From: Siphonodentalium dalli
Lineage: Eukaryota; Mollusca; Scaphopoda; Gadilida; Siphonodentaliidae
NCBI GenBank assembly: GCA_032622095.1
Contig: CP136061.1
Coordinates: 19,160,991 to 19,224,990 of the forward strand
Length of the DNA stretch: 64,000 bases
Reading direction: 5' to 3'
Numbering within the stretch: the stretch's first letter is position 1; each line of letters starts with the position of its first letter. Below are positions 35,516-47,879 of this stretch, in pieces. The translations under genes and the position numbers were made by a program. The notes beneath the pieces are model-generated. The model saw only the letters and a list, made by a program, of their open reading frames with translations, ran no database searches and was not told where the DNA came from.

Positions 35516-35639
35516 TTCTATAAACTAGCTTTCAAATTTTATGCGGGAAATTTGCGTACTTCCATATTTCAAGTTTTCCCGTTTCTCGTGGCATACATTA
35601 CTTTCATCAAACTGTCTTCTTTATTACACAAGCTGATAG

Positions 35640-36215
35640 GCCCGACTTCACCCGGGCTGTTTCACATCTGCTTTCCGGTGAAAGGTGCGATTTGACCTTC
35701 AATTGACTATTTCGAAAGTCAAGGTCAGGTCAGGGTCATGATTTGTCCAGTCCAAAACACCCCCACCCGTAGAAAACTACCCATAGGTATCAAATTTCGT
35801 CGAAATCCGTCCGTTTTACCCAACTTGACCTTTAATTAACAATTTTGAAGGTCAAGGTAAGGTCAGAGTCATGATTTGACCCGTCCAAAACACCCCCCCC
35901 CCCCGACAAAAGTACCCATAGGTATCAAATTTCGTCGAAATCTATCCGTTTTATCCGAGTTGACCTTTGATTGGCCATATTGAAGGTCAAGGTCAGGCCG
36001 AGGTCACGATTTGACCCGTTCAAAACTCTCCTCAGACCAAAGTATCCCTAGTATCAAATTTCGCCGAAATTTGTCCGTTTTACCCAAATTGACCTTGCAT
36101 TGACAGTTTTAAAGGTCAAGGTCAGGTCGGGGTCACGATTTGACCCGTTCAAAACACTTCCCGGACACAAATACCCATAGGTATCAAATTACGTTGAAAT
36201 CTATGGAAAGCCGAG
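35640..36215 (-). repeat. Four tandem units of about 130 bp with TCAAGGTCA boxes
   Basis: Units carry TTGACCTT..AATTGAC and GAAGGTCAAGGTCAGGTC, then ATTTGACCCGTCCAAAACAC and GGTATCAAATTTCGTCGAAATC. In reverse orientation they match the interior of Helitron-like unit 1 and the element at 51.4 kb, so this is an inverted, internally expanded copy. The outer end (GGCCCGACTTCACCCGGGCT near 35650) resembles the terminal hairpin, but the CTAG end is not intact. Confidence 0.65.
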
Positions 36216-36299
36216 GAGGACATGTTGGTTGCTAATTGCTAGATATACGACGCGGTATTTTGAAGGTGTTTCAAACTAGGAGATAGAAGTATTCTGCCT

Positions 36300-36410
36300 T
36301 TCAAATGGTGATGAATTATAGTAGTTTATTCAAATTTTATGGCATAAATTGTTATTAAAACCGTATATACTATAAAAAATTAATGACTCGAAAATTAAGT
36401 GGGCCTTTAA
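36300..36410 (-). mobile_element. MITE-F terminus
   Basis: Inverted match to 19708-19815, ending CGAAAATTAAGTGGGCCTTTAA exactly like the right end at 23349. No matching opposite terminus is seen nearby. Confidence 0.6.
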
Positions 36411-36639
36411 ACAAAGTCACAATTGCATTTAGGCTCATCTCATACTCGTCCATTCAGCGATATTCTACTGCGCAGTTTGTTATAGCCTCCAGTATTTATT
36501 GAGCGTTATACCCCCAACTGTTATAATTCGCCTTTAGCAGGCGTACTCTTGCCTCAGATTATTGAGATATTAGGTCACACATAATCACATTAAATCGCAT
36601 CGTAACATAGCAATTGTGTGGGCTCCTTGGCGTGAATAT

Positions 36640-37440
36640 GTAATGAGAAATAAGGTCATACGTAATGACATTAAACTCAAGAAAACCCTCGAAAACAAAA
36701 CAAAATTACATTTAATGTTTTACGTTATTTCCTTCATCAAAAGAATCTTCGTGATAATGAACCCTCTCGTTACTTTAGAATATAGAATTAACCTTAAAAT
36801 AAAAAAAATCTTTGGAACACAGAACCTTCGGAATAACGAACCTTCGGATTGGTGAAACTTCGGAATAGCGAACATTCAGAGAAATTTCGGAATAGTGGAC
36901 GTTCGGGATAGTGAACCTTCGGAATAGAGCCATGCCCCCCAATATTCATATTATATGCCCAGAGTTCAAAGGTATGGACCCATAAAATTCTAAACTTGGC
37001 CCTTAAAATAATGAACTCCAAATTGGAGCACACACAGAACACCACTTAAGTCAACTGAACCTATGTCATGTCCCAATGCGGGAGGGTCCATATATACCAC
37101 AACATTCATAGTATATGCCAAGAATTCAAAGGTATGGGCCCACGTAATGACATAAAATCTCAAGAAAACCAGCGAAAACAAAACAAAATCACATTTAATG
37201 TTCTAAGTTAAGTTATTTCCTCCTGTATCTGTATCGGTGTGCGCGCATGATCAGTTCGGATGTGAGCGCACACTCCATATAAAGAATCTTTGTGAAAATG
37301 AACCCTCTCAAATTAGTCTCAATACTTTAAAATATAGAATTAACCTAAAAATAACAAAAACCTTCGGAATAGAGAACCTTCGGAATAGCGGACCTTCGGG
37401 ATAGCAAACCTTCATAATAGAAGCATGTCCCCACAATTAC
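36640..37440. repeat. Diverged direct repeat with CTTCGGAATAG arrays
   Basis: A block AATGACATTAAACTCAAGAAAACC...CATTTAATGTT near 36665 recurs near 37148, about 485 bases later. Each copy is followed by short arrays of (AAC)CTTCGGAATAGCGAA (about 36820-36930 and 37365-37420) with a period of roughly 18-20 bases. Confidence 0.65.
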
Positions 37441-37874
37441 ACCGGTGACGTAAACACATGTGCCAATCTTAGTTGTACTCTCGTAATTATCGGTACGATG
37501 AAACGGTGACGGAATCTGACGAGGTTTGCCGAATGTACAATCACCCAGTGAATTATCGATCGCCCATGCGATACAAAAAAACCAAAAGCAATAAACACCA
37601 CACTACGGTGGCGTAATAACACGCAATGAGTTGTTCTCTTCTTACCATGGGTCGACATGCAGACGCGGTTATTTCATACTGAATTGACTTTTACTGACGA
37701 CTGGTCGAACTATATGGAGTTCGACGTATCAATAACTTTATTTTAACTTGATATTACAATGGTTTTAACATGGTTTTAACTGAAAGTTATCATCTTGAAA
37801 TATTAACGTACACCATCTGATTGAGTTTATTCGACACTGGATCCAACTAGAATTCTTACTTCTAAAATCATTCA

Positions 37875-38870
37875 TACTGGGGGACATGACAATCTGCGGG
37901 ATGGGATGGGATATGGGACAAAACGACAATCTGCGGGACAGAATTTCAAATTGCGTGGGACGGCCGATATATCGAGGAATACAGGGCGTAGGGAGCTCAT
38001 TTTGGTGTCTAACGAAAGGCCCACATTCGCCCTATCCACACATATTAACCCCACCACTGACAGGACATAAGAAGTTGCATTATTTGATCGACAACTGACC
38101 TAACATGGGGTGGAATTTGGGATAGAATGACAATCTGCGGGACAGGATTTTCAAATTGCGTGGGGCGGCCGATATCTCGAGGAATACAGCGCGTAGAGGG
38201 CTACGTTTGGTGTCTAACGAAAGATCCACATTCGCCCTATCCACACATATTAACCCTGCCACTGACCGGACACCGGAAGTTACATTATTCGGTCGACAAC
38301 TGACCTAACATAAAATTCCACAAACACGAAAAACTGCGTTCGACATTAATGTTTAGAATTTAGATTTCTCGTTGAATACACTATCAAACAACTAGTTTTA
38401 GGTATCAAATAACGCAGTGGAATACTGTGCATTCGTCTTTAGCTACAATATGGCTGTTTTAGTGCGAATATTGTAATGGCGAACACGCAAACACGCTCCG
38501 ATAAAACAGCTAAAAATAGACTCGATGTTTACAATTACAGGATCGATTTCAGCCGGTATATTCAATATAATGGGGCGTATAGTATATCAAAATGTAGAAT
38601 TAGACACAGGGAATGTATTTTTTCCCAAATGGGTCCACCAGGCGGTGAAATTGTTGCAGAAATTCGCTCCAAGATATTCGCACTTATTTTTATTTCAGTT
38701 GTGACTAAAAGCCCAGATGCCGGAGCCCAGCGACTAAAAGCCAAGTTACAAAATAGATCAACTGGTTTGAACGAATGAATATGTCAATGGTAAGACTATT
38801 CAAAAGAATATTCAAATCAAATAGTGTTTATAGACTTAAAAACTTATGTGTCCGCCATTCATATATGCGG
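37875..38870. repeat. Left arm of a young 3.3-kb inverted repeat
   Basis: Pairs with about 40170-41165; matched coordinates sum to 79042 at both tested ends (37891 with 41151, 38502 with 40540), so the outer arms are collinear without net gaps. By eye they are about 97-98% identical. The outer part is a tandem pair of about 205-base units (CAATCTGCGGGACAG...CCTATCCACACATATTAACC...ACTGACCTAACAT). The inner part holds a 100-codon frame (38476-38778) that is also intact in the other arm (40264-40566, minus). Confidence 0.85.
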
Positions 38871-40180
38871 TGGAAGTTCTCATATTATCTGCCAGTCATA
38901 CGCGGGGGAGGTTCTCATATGAACATATTATCTGCCGGTCATACGCGGTGGAGGTTCATATTATCCACCGGTCATACGCGAGGGAAGTTTTCATATTATC
39001 CTCCAGTCATACGCGGGGGGGGGGGGGGTCTGATATGAACATATTATCCACCGGTCATACGCGAGGGAGGTTCTCATATTATTCTCCGGTCATATGATGG
39101 GGAGGTTCTCATATGAACATATTATCCGCCGGTCATACACGAGGGAGGTTCTCATATTATCCACCGTTTATACGCGAAGGAGGTTCTCATATTATCCTCC
39201 GGTCATACATAGGGGAGGTTCTCATATGAACATATTATCTGCCGGTCATACGTGGTGGAGGTTCATATTATCCGCCAGTCATACACGAGGGAGGTTCTCA
39301 TATTATCCTCCGGTCATATATGTGGGGGAGGTTCTGATATGAACATATTATTCGCCGGTCATACGCGGTGGAGGTTCATATTATCCACCGGTCATACGCG
39401 GTGGAGGTTCTCATATGAACATATTAGCCGCCGGTCATACGCGGTGGAGGTTCATATTATCCGCCGGTCATACGCGAGGGAAGTTCTCATATTATCCTTC
39501 GGTCATAGGTGGGGGAGGTTCTGATATGAACATATTATCTGCCTGTCATACGCGGTGGAGGTTCATATTATCCGCCGGTCATACGCGGTGGAGATTCTCA
39601 TATTAACATATTATCTGCTGGTCATATGCGAGGGAGGTTCTCATATTATCCACCGGTCACACGCGAGGGAGGATTGACCGGCGGATAATATGTTCATATG
39701 AGAACCTCCCCAACGTATGACCAGAGGATAAAATTAGAACCTCCCTCGCGTATGACCGGTGGATAATATGAACCTCCACCGCGTATGACCGGCAGATAAT
39801 ATTTTCATATCAGTACCTCCCCCGCGTATGACCGGAGGATAATATGAGAACTTCCCTCGTGTATGACCGGCGGATAATATGAACCTCCACCGCGTATGAC
39901 TGGCAGATAATATGTTCATATGAGAACCTCCACCGCATATGAATGGCGGACACATAAGGTTTTAAGTCTATAAACACTATTTGATTTGAATATTCTTTTG
40001 AATAGTCTTACCATTGACATATTCATTCGTTCAAACCAGTTGAAAATATGAAAACTTCCCTCGCGTATGACCGGTGGATAATATGAACCTCCACCGCGTA
40101 TGACCGGCAGATAATATGTTCATATGAGAACCTCCCCCGCGTATGACTGGCAGATAATATGAGAACTTCCACCGCATATA
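38871..40180. repeat. Minisatellite core, flipping orientation near 39672
   Basis: Units of about 22-45 bases built from GGTCATACGCGGTGGAGGTT + CATATTATCCGCC alternate with a longer form containing CTCATATGAACATATTATC. Left of about 39672 they run in one direction; right of it they run reverse-complemented. On the right, the junction block with the arm (ATGGCGGACACATAAG...TTCAAACCAGTTGA) is duplicated (about 39935-40040 and 40180-40290). A poly-G run lies near 39017. Confidence 0.85.
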
Positions 40181-41165
40181 TGAATGGCGGACACATAAGT
40201 TTTTAAGTCTATAAACACTATTTGATTTGAATATTCTTTTGAATAGTCTTACCATTGACATATTCATTCGTTCAAACCAGTTGATCTATTTTGTAACTTG
40301 GCTTTTAGTCGCTGGGCTCCGGCATCTGGGCTTTTAGTCACAACTGAAATAAAAATAAGTGAGAATATCTTGGAGCGAATTTCTGCAACATTTTCACCGC
40401 CTGGTGGACCCATTTGGAAACAAATACATTCCCTGTGTCTAATTCTACATTTTGATATACTATACGCCCCATTATATTGAATATACCGGCTGAAATCGAG
40501 CCTGTAATTGTAAACATCGAGTCTATTTTTAGCTGTTTTATCGGAGCGTGTTTGCGTGTTCGCCATTACAATATTCGCACTAAAACAGCCATATTGTAGC
40601 TAAAGACGAATGCACAGTATTCCACTGCGTTATTTGATACCTAAAACTTGTTGTTTGATAGTGTATTCAACGAGAAATCTAAATTCTAAACATTAATGTC
40701 GAACGCAGTTTTTCGTGTTTGTGGAATTTTATGTTAGGTCAGTTGTCGACCGAATAATGTAACTTCCGGTGTCCGGTCAGTGACGGGGTTAATATGTGTG
40801 GATAGGGCGAATGTGGACCTTTCGTTAGACACCAAAAGTAGCCCTCTACGCGCTGTATTCCTCGAGATATCGGCCGTCCCACGCAATTTGAAAATCCTGT
40901 CCCGCAGATTGTCATTCTATCCCAAATTCCACCCCATGTTAGGTCAGTTGTCGATCAAATAATGCAACTTCTTATGTCCGGTCAGTGGTGGGGTTAATAT
41001 GTGTGGATAGGGCGAATGTGGGCCTTTCGTTAGACACCAACATGAGCCCCCTACGCCCTGTATTCCTCGAGATATCGGCCGTCCCACGCAATTTGAAATT
41101 CTGTCCCGCAGATTGTCGTTTTGTCCCATATCCCATCCCATCCCGCAGATTGTCCCCATACTGGG
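40181..41165. repeat. Right arm of the 3.3-kb inverted repeat
   Basis: Reverse complement of 37875-38870, including the tandem 205-base pair and the mirrored 100-codon frame. The outer border lies near CAGATTGTCCCCATACTGGG, against ATACTGGGGGACATGACAAT on the left; the match there has small differences. Confidence 0.85.
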
Positions 41166-41239
41166 TTATTTTCTTGATTGATTTGATCAGACCTGTGAGA
41201 CCTGTGATCCATCAGGTTCCCGACGCTCAGCCAGTTTGA

Positions 41240-42470
41240 AGACGACACACATGAACGAGGTATGATCCAACCAAAACATTATCTCCGTTGACGACGCACA
41301 ACTGTTCGAATACAATTCAAGCTCGAGTCCCATCTTTGATCCTGTACGGTGAACTTACCAAACTAACAGTGAGCGTGATTATGATCGATGAACATGGAAG
41401 AGGTGCTCGTGCTACAGTTTTATGCTTTATAGCCGCCAACCTTCTTATTGGGAGAGATAGGTCTACATACCTATATGACATTAAATTTGTTCTGACAATG
41501 TGTCACAGTCTGTGGGACTTGACCCGTCATCTGACTTGCACTGTTTCCAATAATTCGATCCCAGTGCCTTAAAGTACACTCATATATAATTATGCTGTCT
41601 TGTTTTAATTGGCTAAACTAAAAGCCCTGCAAATACATTGTCTTAGATTATATATTTTTATTATTACCCAAATGGCCGTGTATGTCGCGCAAGGTAACGC
41701 GTTATATCGAATCATGTAATACAAATATAGATATATATATACACGGTACTGATTAGCTTCTATGTGCGCGTTTTTAAATAGTACTGGTGTGTGTATATAC
41801 TTCACTTACAATGTATTTATATTTCGTATCAGTTTGACTCCTTGCATGGTATTGAGAAATTGTTATGTCTAAATAAGTGCTGATATCAGTGTATGCATGC
41901 ATCTCATGGGACAGTCATACTAGTTACGTGTTAGCACAATTTGACATTGGAAGTGTTCTACATGGCAAGTATATATGCCATGCATGTAACAATATAGGTG
42001 TATTAATTTTCGAGCCTGGTTGATACCGCGAGGGGGATGGCTATATTTAATTTTACACACACGTGAAATATATGGATATTCATTTTCGAATCAAGTCTAT
42101 AACGCGAGTGATGACTATATTTTAATTTTACATACAAAAATCTTATTTTACTGCATAGACAGTTTTTGTTTGTATTTTATATATGTTGGTATTGCACGTG
42201 TATAATATTTAGCATCGTGTGAATTCCAATTGATCAATATTAATACTTTATAAGTACCACAAATGATGGTTATATTTTAATTGATGCAGTAAAACATGAA
42301 CAAATACTCATATTTTACTGCATTTACAACAGTTGCTGTTGGTATTTTAAATGAGAATATGTATACAGTATCTTGATATTATATATATGTGTTTTATATT
42401 TAGCATCAGGTTGTGGCCAATCGAACAATATTAGCATTTTATATGTACAATGTCGATCTACATAATAATA
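41240..42470. other. AT-rich non-coding stretch
   Basis: No exon recognised. About 42005-42310 contains loose repeats of a roughly 100-base phrase (CATTTTCGAATCAAGTCTATAACGCGAG, TATATTTTAATTTTACA). A perfect GATATATATATAC run lies near 41730. Confidence 0.4.
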
Positions 42471-42474
42471 CTTT

Positions 42475-43460
42475 TGATGCCATTCAGGCAAATTTGATGT
42501 CTTACGGACTATTGACGCCCTCTGGGCAATTTTGATGCCTTTCTGGCAAAATCGATGACATACGGTGAATTTTGATGCCATTCGGTCAAATTTGCTGTCG
42601 TGTCCGCCCGATATTAAGTGTAATATGCTCAGAATGAAAAATAAATTTCACATGTACGCAATAGTACTAACCAGACATTATGGTTCATATACTCTCCTAA
42701 CTGTTAATCGGAATGTTATAGAAGTTATATTGCGCATTCGTTTGTGTATGTGTACATATTTAAACATGGATTCATTGATGCTGGTTCATTTCGAATAATT
42801 ATAAATTTCTAAGTATTTTTGAGAATAGAACAAAATAAACTTTGCTACTTTGGCCTTACACTATCAAGTTACATTTCACATGATCATTTCTGGTCGCGAT
42901 TTCGACAATTGATACTGCACATACATAATTGCTCTATATGCAATTTGGATTTCGCTCATAAAGATGTACTTTTAAAAATATTATTTTGCCATGCACCATT
43001 GATCTAGTTTGCATATATTATAAAATATGCGTGCTTCATACTATTTGTTCTTATATGTCAAAATAAGCTATATAATTTTACCCTCTTGTTTTAGTGCACA
43101 AATAATACATTATAATACGCTTTTGTAACGACTGGGTCCTCTCGCCTTTGTAGCCGCCACAAGTGGTCTTGAATATGTTACCATCGAACATATATATACG
43201 ACCTTCCTTGGGAAACATTGGTGAGTCGACTTTGTCACTTTGAATCGACTTTGTTGCTGGATTCGAATAAGTTCATTGTTTTAGTGCCTAATGCCATTTG
43301 AGGCAAGTGCCTGATGAAATTTTGAGCTGATTTCGAAACCACGCATATGGCAATTTCGACGCCCCACGGGCAATTTTGATGCCATTCAGGCAATTTGATG
43401 TCCTACGGACTATTGACGCCCTCCGGGCACTTTGAATCGACTTTGTTGCTGGAATCGAAT
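42475..43460. repeat. Scattered 'GATGCCATTCGGGCAATTTT' repeats, first clusters
   Basis: Clusters at about 42475-42600 and 43260-43460 use the phrases TTTGATGTCCTACGGACTAT, TGACGCCCTCCGGGCA and TTTTGATGCCATTCAGGCAA. Within 43230-43570 a block of about 200 bases (TGAATCGACTTTGTTGCTGG...ACGGGCAATTTTGATGCCATTCA) is present twice. Between the clusters (42600-43230) I see nothing coding. Confidence 0.65.
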
Positions 43461-43574
43461 ACGTTCATTGTCTCAGTGCCCGATGCCACTTGAAGCAAGT
43501 GCCTGATGACATTTTGAGCCGAATTCGCAATTGAAACCACGCATACGACAATTTCGACACCCTATACGGGCAAT

Positions 43575-44380
43575 TTTGATGCCATTCACAGGGGGGGGGG
43601 GGTCTGCAAAAACAATTCCGTATATAGGCCGGGGTGGGTGGGTGGTCCAGAGACGGAAACAAATGGTGCTTGTAAATTTTGGGTTTTTTCAAACAATTTA
43701 CAAGTACTGACCATGTAATGTTGTTTGTAAGCATGTTAGTACCATGCTTGTTGGTATAGGGCTATATAGGTAGCTAAAGTGACTCTTTAGCCTCAGATTT
43801 AGCAACATTCTGGATTTCACAGTATCCCGGACCACTTCATAGTGGACCACCGTATTAACGTTCAGGAAACTTATGATCAACGGAAGAAATATTTAGTAAC
43901 AAAATTAATATATTACCCAGTTGTATTATCTGAATAAAAGTAATAAAACAAAAAAACTCTATCACAAATTGGATACTACATGGTGAATACTCAATGATGA
44001 CTACTAGTAGATATAATTAACCTGATTGTTGCATAACATGAAATTGAAAAGGGTATCTCATAAATTTCTAATGTCTGAAATACTGTCTTGTTCTGGCATG
44101 TAATCAAATTCATTCCTTCTGGTTATTTCTCATCTTGAATGATTGCAAGTAATGTTAATTTGCAACAATTATCCAAATAAAACTGAATTGGTTATGATGA
44201 ATGACATTACTGTTTACTGCTCAGACAATCCCAAATGAAGGTGACGCTATTCTCATTGAATTTCCGAACTTCATCTGGGAGCTTTACTGCTCAACAAGAC
44301 GAAACTAAAATAATAATTGTATACTGTTATCACTTACAAATAGATGAACTGAAATAATGTGATGCATTCAGATGCATTGA
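43575..44380. other. Poly-G tract and unassigned DNA
   Basis: A G-run at 43590-43601 is followed by GGTGGGTGGGTGG. The rest to 44380 is AT-rich with no recognised gene. Confidence 0.4.
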
Positions 44381-44384
44381 GAAA

Positions 44385-44705
44385 TGACATTCAATTCTTC
44401 ATTCTGGTCTATCACCATACCAAACCACATCAAAATTTGACAACCGACACTTAACTTATATTGCAAAAACTTTGTATGGACTGAATTTCATAAAGTCGAA
44501 CAGGGCCCATAACTCTGGTAGGCATTGGTGGTCACAACCCGCGATATTATGCATATTCGTCCCCCATTTCTGGTCCGTCACCATGCCGTAGGGCATCAAA
44601 TATGACAACTGACTCTTGAGTTAAAATTCAAAATGTTTATACGGACAGACGGCTCGAGACGTCAACTATATACCTGCCGACTAATATCGGGCAGTATAAT
44701 AACCA
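44385..44705 (+). repeat. Dispersed repeat of a type seen in bivalve introns
   Basis: Contains GGGCCCATAACTCTGG, a doubled phrase (CTGGTCTATCACCATACC / CTGGTCCGTCACCATGCC), ACGGACAGACGGCTCGAGACG, and then a hairpin CTGCCGAC...GTCGGGCAG-like end. I recall this word combination from repeat-rich bivalve non-coding DNA. The class is not known to me. Confidence 0.4.
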
Positions 44706-45224
44706 TATATCTATGTGTATACCTAACCAAAAAACAATTCCCCTCCCCACCCCATCCCGTTGGATAAGACTAAAGAGTTCTTTGATCATGCACATATAAT
44801 TGTGGAACCCCTGACCTGTTTACCACTATTTACACTGGCCAGTGTTCTCTGTCAGACACAACACACTCGATATATTAAGGCTATAATGGGGTCTAGGGCA
44901 ATTTGTGACATATAGTGTACCTACACAATGCTTAATTAATAGTGTTGTTAGATACTGAAAACACCAGGAAACACATGGAAATACAGTATATTTTTCGTTT
45001 TTCTGATCTGTGTTTACCAATTAGTAAGGCAGTTAACACAGTTATTGAAGAACGGCTAAAAAAACCTCTGAAATTTTTATAAAAACATGAGAAACGGGGG
45101 GTGGGTCCCCAAAATTTTGGAGGAAAAAAATATTTGTTTTGCAAAAATAGGGTGGTGGGTCCCTCGAGGTCGGAATTTTTTTTTTTGGGCCCTATATGTG
45201 AATTTTTTTTCCAGACCCCCCCCC
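44706..45224. other. Non-coding, homopolymer-rich DNA
   Basis: Includes AAACGGGGGGTGGGTCCCC and GGTGGTGGGTCCCTCGAGG phrases, poly-T (about 45178-45188) and poly-C (about 45219-45227) tracts. No gene recognised. Confidence 0.35.
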
Positions 45225-45730
45225 CTGCCATTCAGGCAAATTTGATGTCCTACGGACTATTGACGCCCTCCGGGTAATTTTGATGCCTTTTTGGCAAAAT
45301 CGACGAAATACGGTGAATTTTGATGCCATTCGGGCAAATTTGATGTTCTACGGACTATTGACGCCATCCGGGCAATTTTGATGCCTTTTTGGCAAAATCG
45401 ACGACATATGGTGAATTTTGATGCCATTCGGCAAATTTGATATCCTACGGACTATTTACGCTCTCCGAGCAGTTTTGATGCATTCTGGAAATTTGGATGC
45501 CTTTCGGGCAACTTTGATGCCTTTCTCGGGCAATTTGACACCATTGGGGTAATTTTGACACCATTCGGGAAATTTCGACACCATCGGAAAATTTCGACAC
45601 CATTCGGAAAATTTTGACGCCATTCAGGCAATTTTGACACCATTTGGACAATTTTAACACCATTTGGACCATTATGACAACATTCGCGCAGTTTTTACGT
45701 CATTCAGACAATTTTGAATCTCACGGCATT
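45225..45730. repeat. Long array of about 20-bp 'gene-like' phrase repeats
   Basis: More than twenty units of about 19-22 bases with the consensus ATTTTGACGCCATTCGGGCA follow one another, increasingly uniform in the middle (about 45480-45680). The two minus-strand frames 45445-45672 and 45452-45643 are read-throughs of the array. Confidence 0.8.
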
Positions 45731-46680
45731 CCAAATTTTGTTATGTCATTTCGCCACAACTTTGACATTATTTCAATATTGAACTATTTTTTGACAGAAT
45801 TCATTTGAGGTTATTTGGGGAGCTAGTTTAAGTATGCCATTGGCGCCTTGTTTACATGTGACACGTTAGATATCCATTGTCATACAGAGTACAGACCAGT
45901 TATTAACTATACAACTATACTATACGAATTTAACGACATGTCATATGTTTTATTTTGAAATGGTATATGGCATTTTCGACACTTAAAATAGATCGCATAT
46001 TCGACAGCACTATATATCAGGATATTCCATTTTGATTTAAATTTTATCGGCTTCCGATATCCGAGACATGCCTGAGTGTGGCTCTATGTCTAATTTACAT
46101 CAATCTTGTACGAAATATTGAATTCGACATTTTAACTTGAAGCCTAGCTTTAGCATACTTTCGCACACAACGCCACTTCGTGCTATACCTTTTACATCAC
46201 GAACGTTGTCTATATAACTATATAACTGTTGTCTATATGACTTCTATATATATCCACATTTAAATGGTTGTTTTCTCAAGTTCCATTTGTTGCATGTTAT
46301 ATATAACACGTTATTTGAATAATGTAGTAATAATCTTCTGGGAAGATAAAGGTCGTTTCATAGTTGAAATGAATGATCTCAAATCATTTCTGTCAAGAAA
46401 TAATTTGTTGAAAATGTTTTAGATCAACAATTTATAGTAATCAATTTATGAGCAGAGTTATAGATGGTTCACTTGACTGTTCACAAATTTAAAACTTTAA
46501 CTAGTTAAACATAGTTGTGTTGACGTCATACAACTATGGTATAATATGCTGGTTTAAATGTTGGATTATCCAGTACAGTGATATTTCCATTTCCCAATGT
46601 TTTTCCCCACTCATGAAATTGATGTACACTCATTCATAGAGTTTGTTGCAGTAGTGTCCGTAATAATATTTCAATCCGGG
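45731..46680. other. Non-coding stretch, nothing recognised
   Basis: AT-rich, with only small local repeats such as TATATAACTATATAAC near 46210. No exon or RNA gene seen. Confidence 0.35.
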
Positions 46681-46689
46681 GGAGGGGGT

Positions 46690-47020
46690 ATTGCAGGTTG
46701 GTATGGTGTTAGCAATATTTGTGTGAGCGGGGATGAATTACCCACAGAAGTGGGTTTGCTTCCCTTGTTTAGTCACCCTGGGCCGGAAATTCCTTGCGAT
46801 GTGACTCGGGGGTCTAGAGATGTTCACACATTTATTTCTGTCACTACGATTTCACAATTATTATTGTGTAATTATTTGTATTTAGTTGGTTATGGTGTTG
46901 GCAATACATGTGTGTTCGGGGATGACTTACCCACAGAGGTGGGTTTGCTTTCCTTGTTTAGTCACCCTGGGCCGGATATTCCTTGCGATGAGACTTGGGG
47001 GGGGGTCTATTCTGTTATAC
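46690..47020 (+). repeat. Direct repeat pair inside a 176-codon frame
   Basis: About 120 bases (GGTGTTAGCAATATTTGTGT...GGGTTTGCTT...TTAGTCACCCTGGGCCGG...CCTTGCGATG) at about 46698-46815 recur at about 46890-47005, roughly 90% identical by eye. The frame 46597-47127 spans both because the offset keeps phase. I find no domain, and its start and end are AT-rich and low-complexity, so I favour a repeat over a gene. Confidence 0.6.
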
Positions 47021-47163
47021 TTTTCCAATTCTCTTCCATTATTGTATTCTCATACTTTGAAATCTTGATACTATTTACTGTAAACCAATTAACTGAAAAT
47101 AATAGTACTTGTATTGAGATTTTGTAATACTTTATTATCATTAATATGTTATATAAACATGTG

Positions 47164-47199
47164 TATATTGGGGAGCTAGTAGTTACGCTCCCCAATATA
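47164..47199. repeat. Perfect 13-bp stem hairpin
   Basis: TATATTGGGGAGC and its exact complement enclose a 10-base loop. The position has no neighbouring gene for which it could be a terminator. Confidence 0.7.
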
Positions 47200-47479
47200 A
47201 TTTGGCAAATAAATATATATAAATATATCACGTTGAAAGAGTTCTCCATTGGGAAAATATCACCAAGATTTCTCCACTCGATTCTCTTAAACTACACCCG
47301 AATCGGTCAAATTCTTTTGATAATTATATCTAAATACATCTTAGCTACTATTCGGATCTGCTGTCCCGGTCTAAAAAGGGATAGTTTGACCAAAACGACT
47401 ATTGACAAAACTTTGTTTACAAAGTGAGCGCACTCGATGACCGGGTTGACCCGTCCACGCTGCAAATTTATTATCGAAA

Positions 47480-47825
47480 ACAAATTCAATTTCTTCCATC
47501 TAAAACATAATTACGCGATGGACTCTGTCATTTTAGGAATATATATGTATCCCACGCACACACACCAAGTCTCAGCTTAATATTTTGAAAAATGACAGTT
47601 TTATCGACATAAATCGATTTTAATGGCAAATGCCATGTTAAATTTTATCATTGAAAAAAATTCATTTCTTCCATCTAAAACATAATTACGTGCTGTACTC
47701 TGTCATTTTAGGAATATATAACTATCCCACGCACAAACACCAAGTCTCAGCTTAAAATTTTGAAAAATGACAGTTTTATCGACATAAATCGATTTTAATG
47801 GCAAATGCCATGTTAAATAAATTTT
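47480..47825. repeat. Tandem duplication, period 175
   Basis: TTCTTCCATCTAAAACATAA at 47491 recurs at 47666 with over 90% identity through to GGCAAATGCCATGTTAAAT. Confidence 0.85.
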
Positions 47826-47879
47826 AGGGCCCTGCAAATATTTTCTGAGCTGTTCCATATTGGGCACTAGAGTCCATAT

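Noticed and set aside
38775-39606. Overlapping histidine/arginine-rich frames (GHTRWRFILS repeats)
   Set aside because: These are minisatellite translations open in several frames and in both directions.
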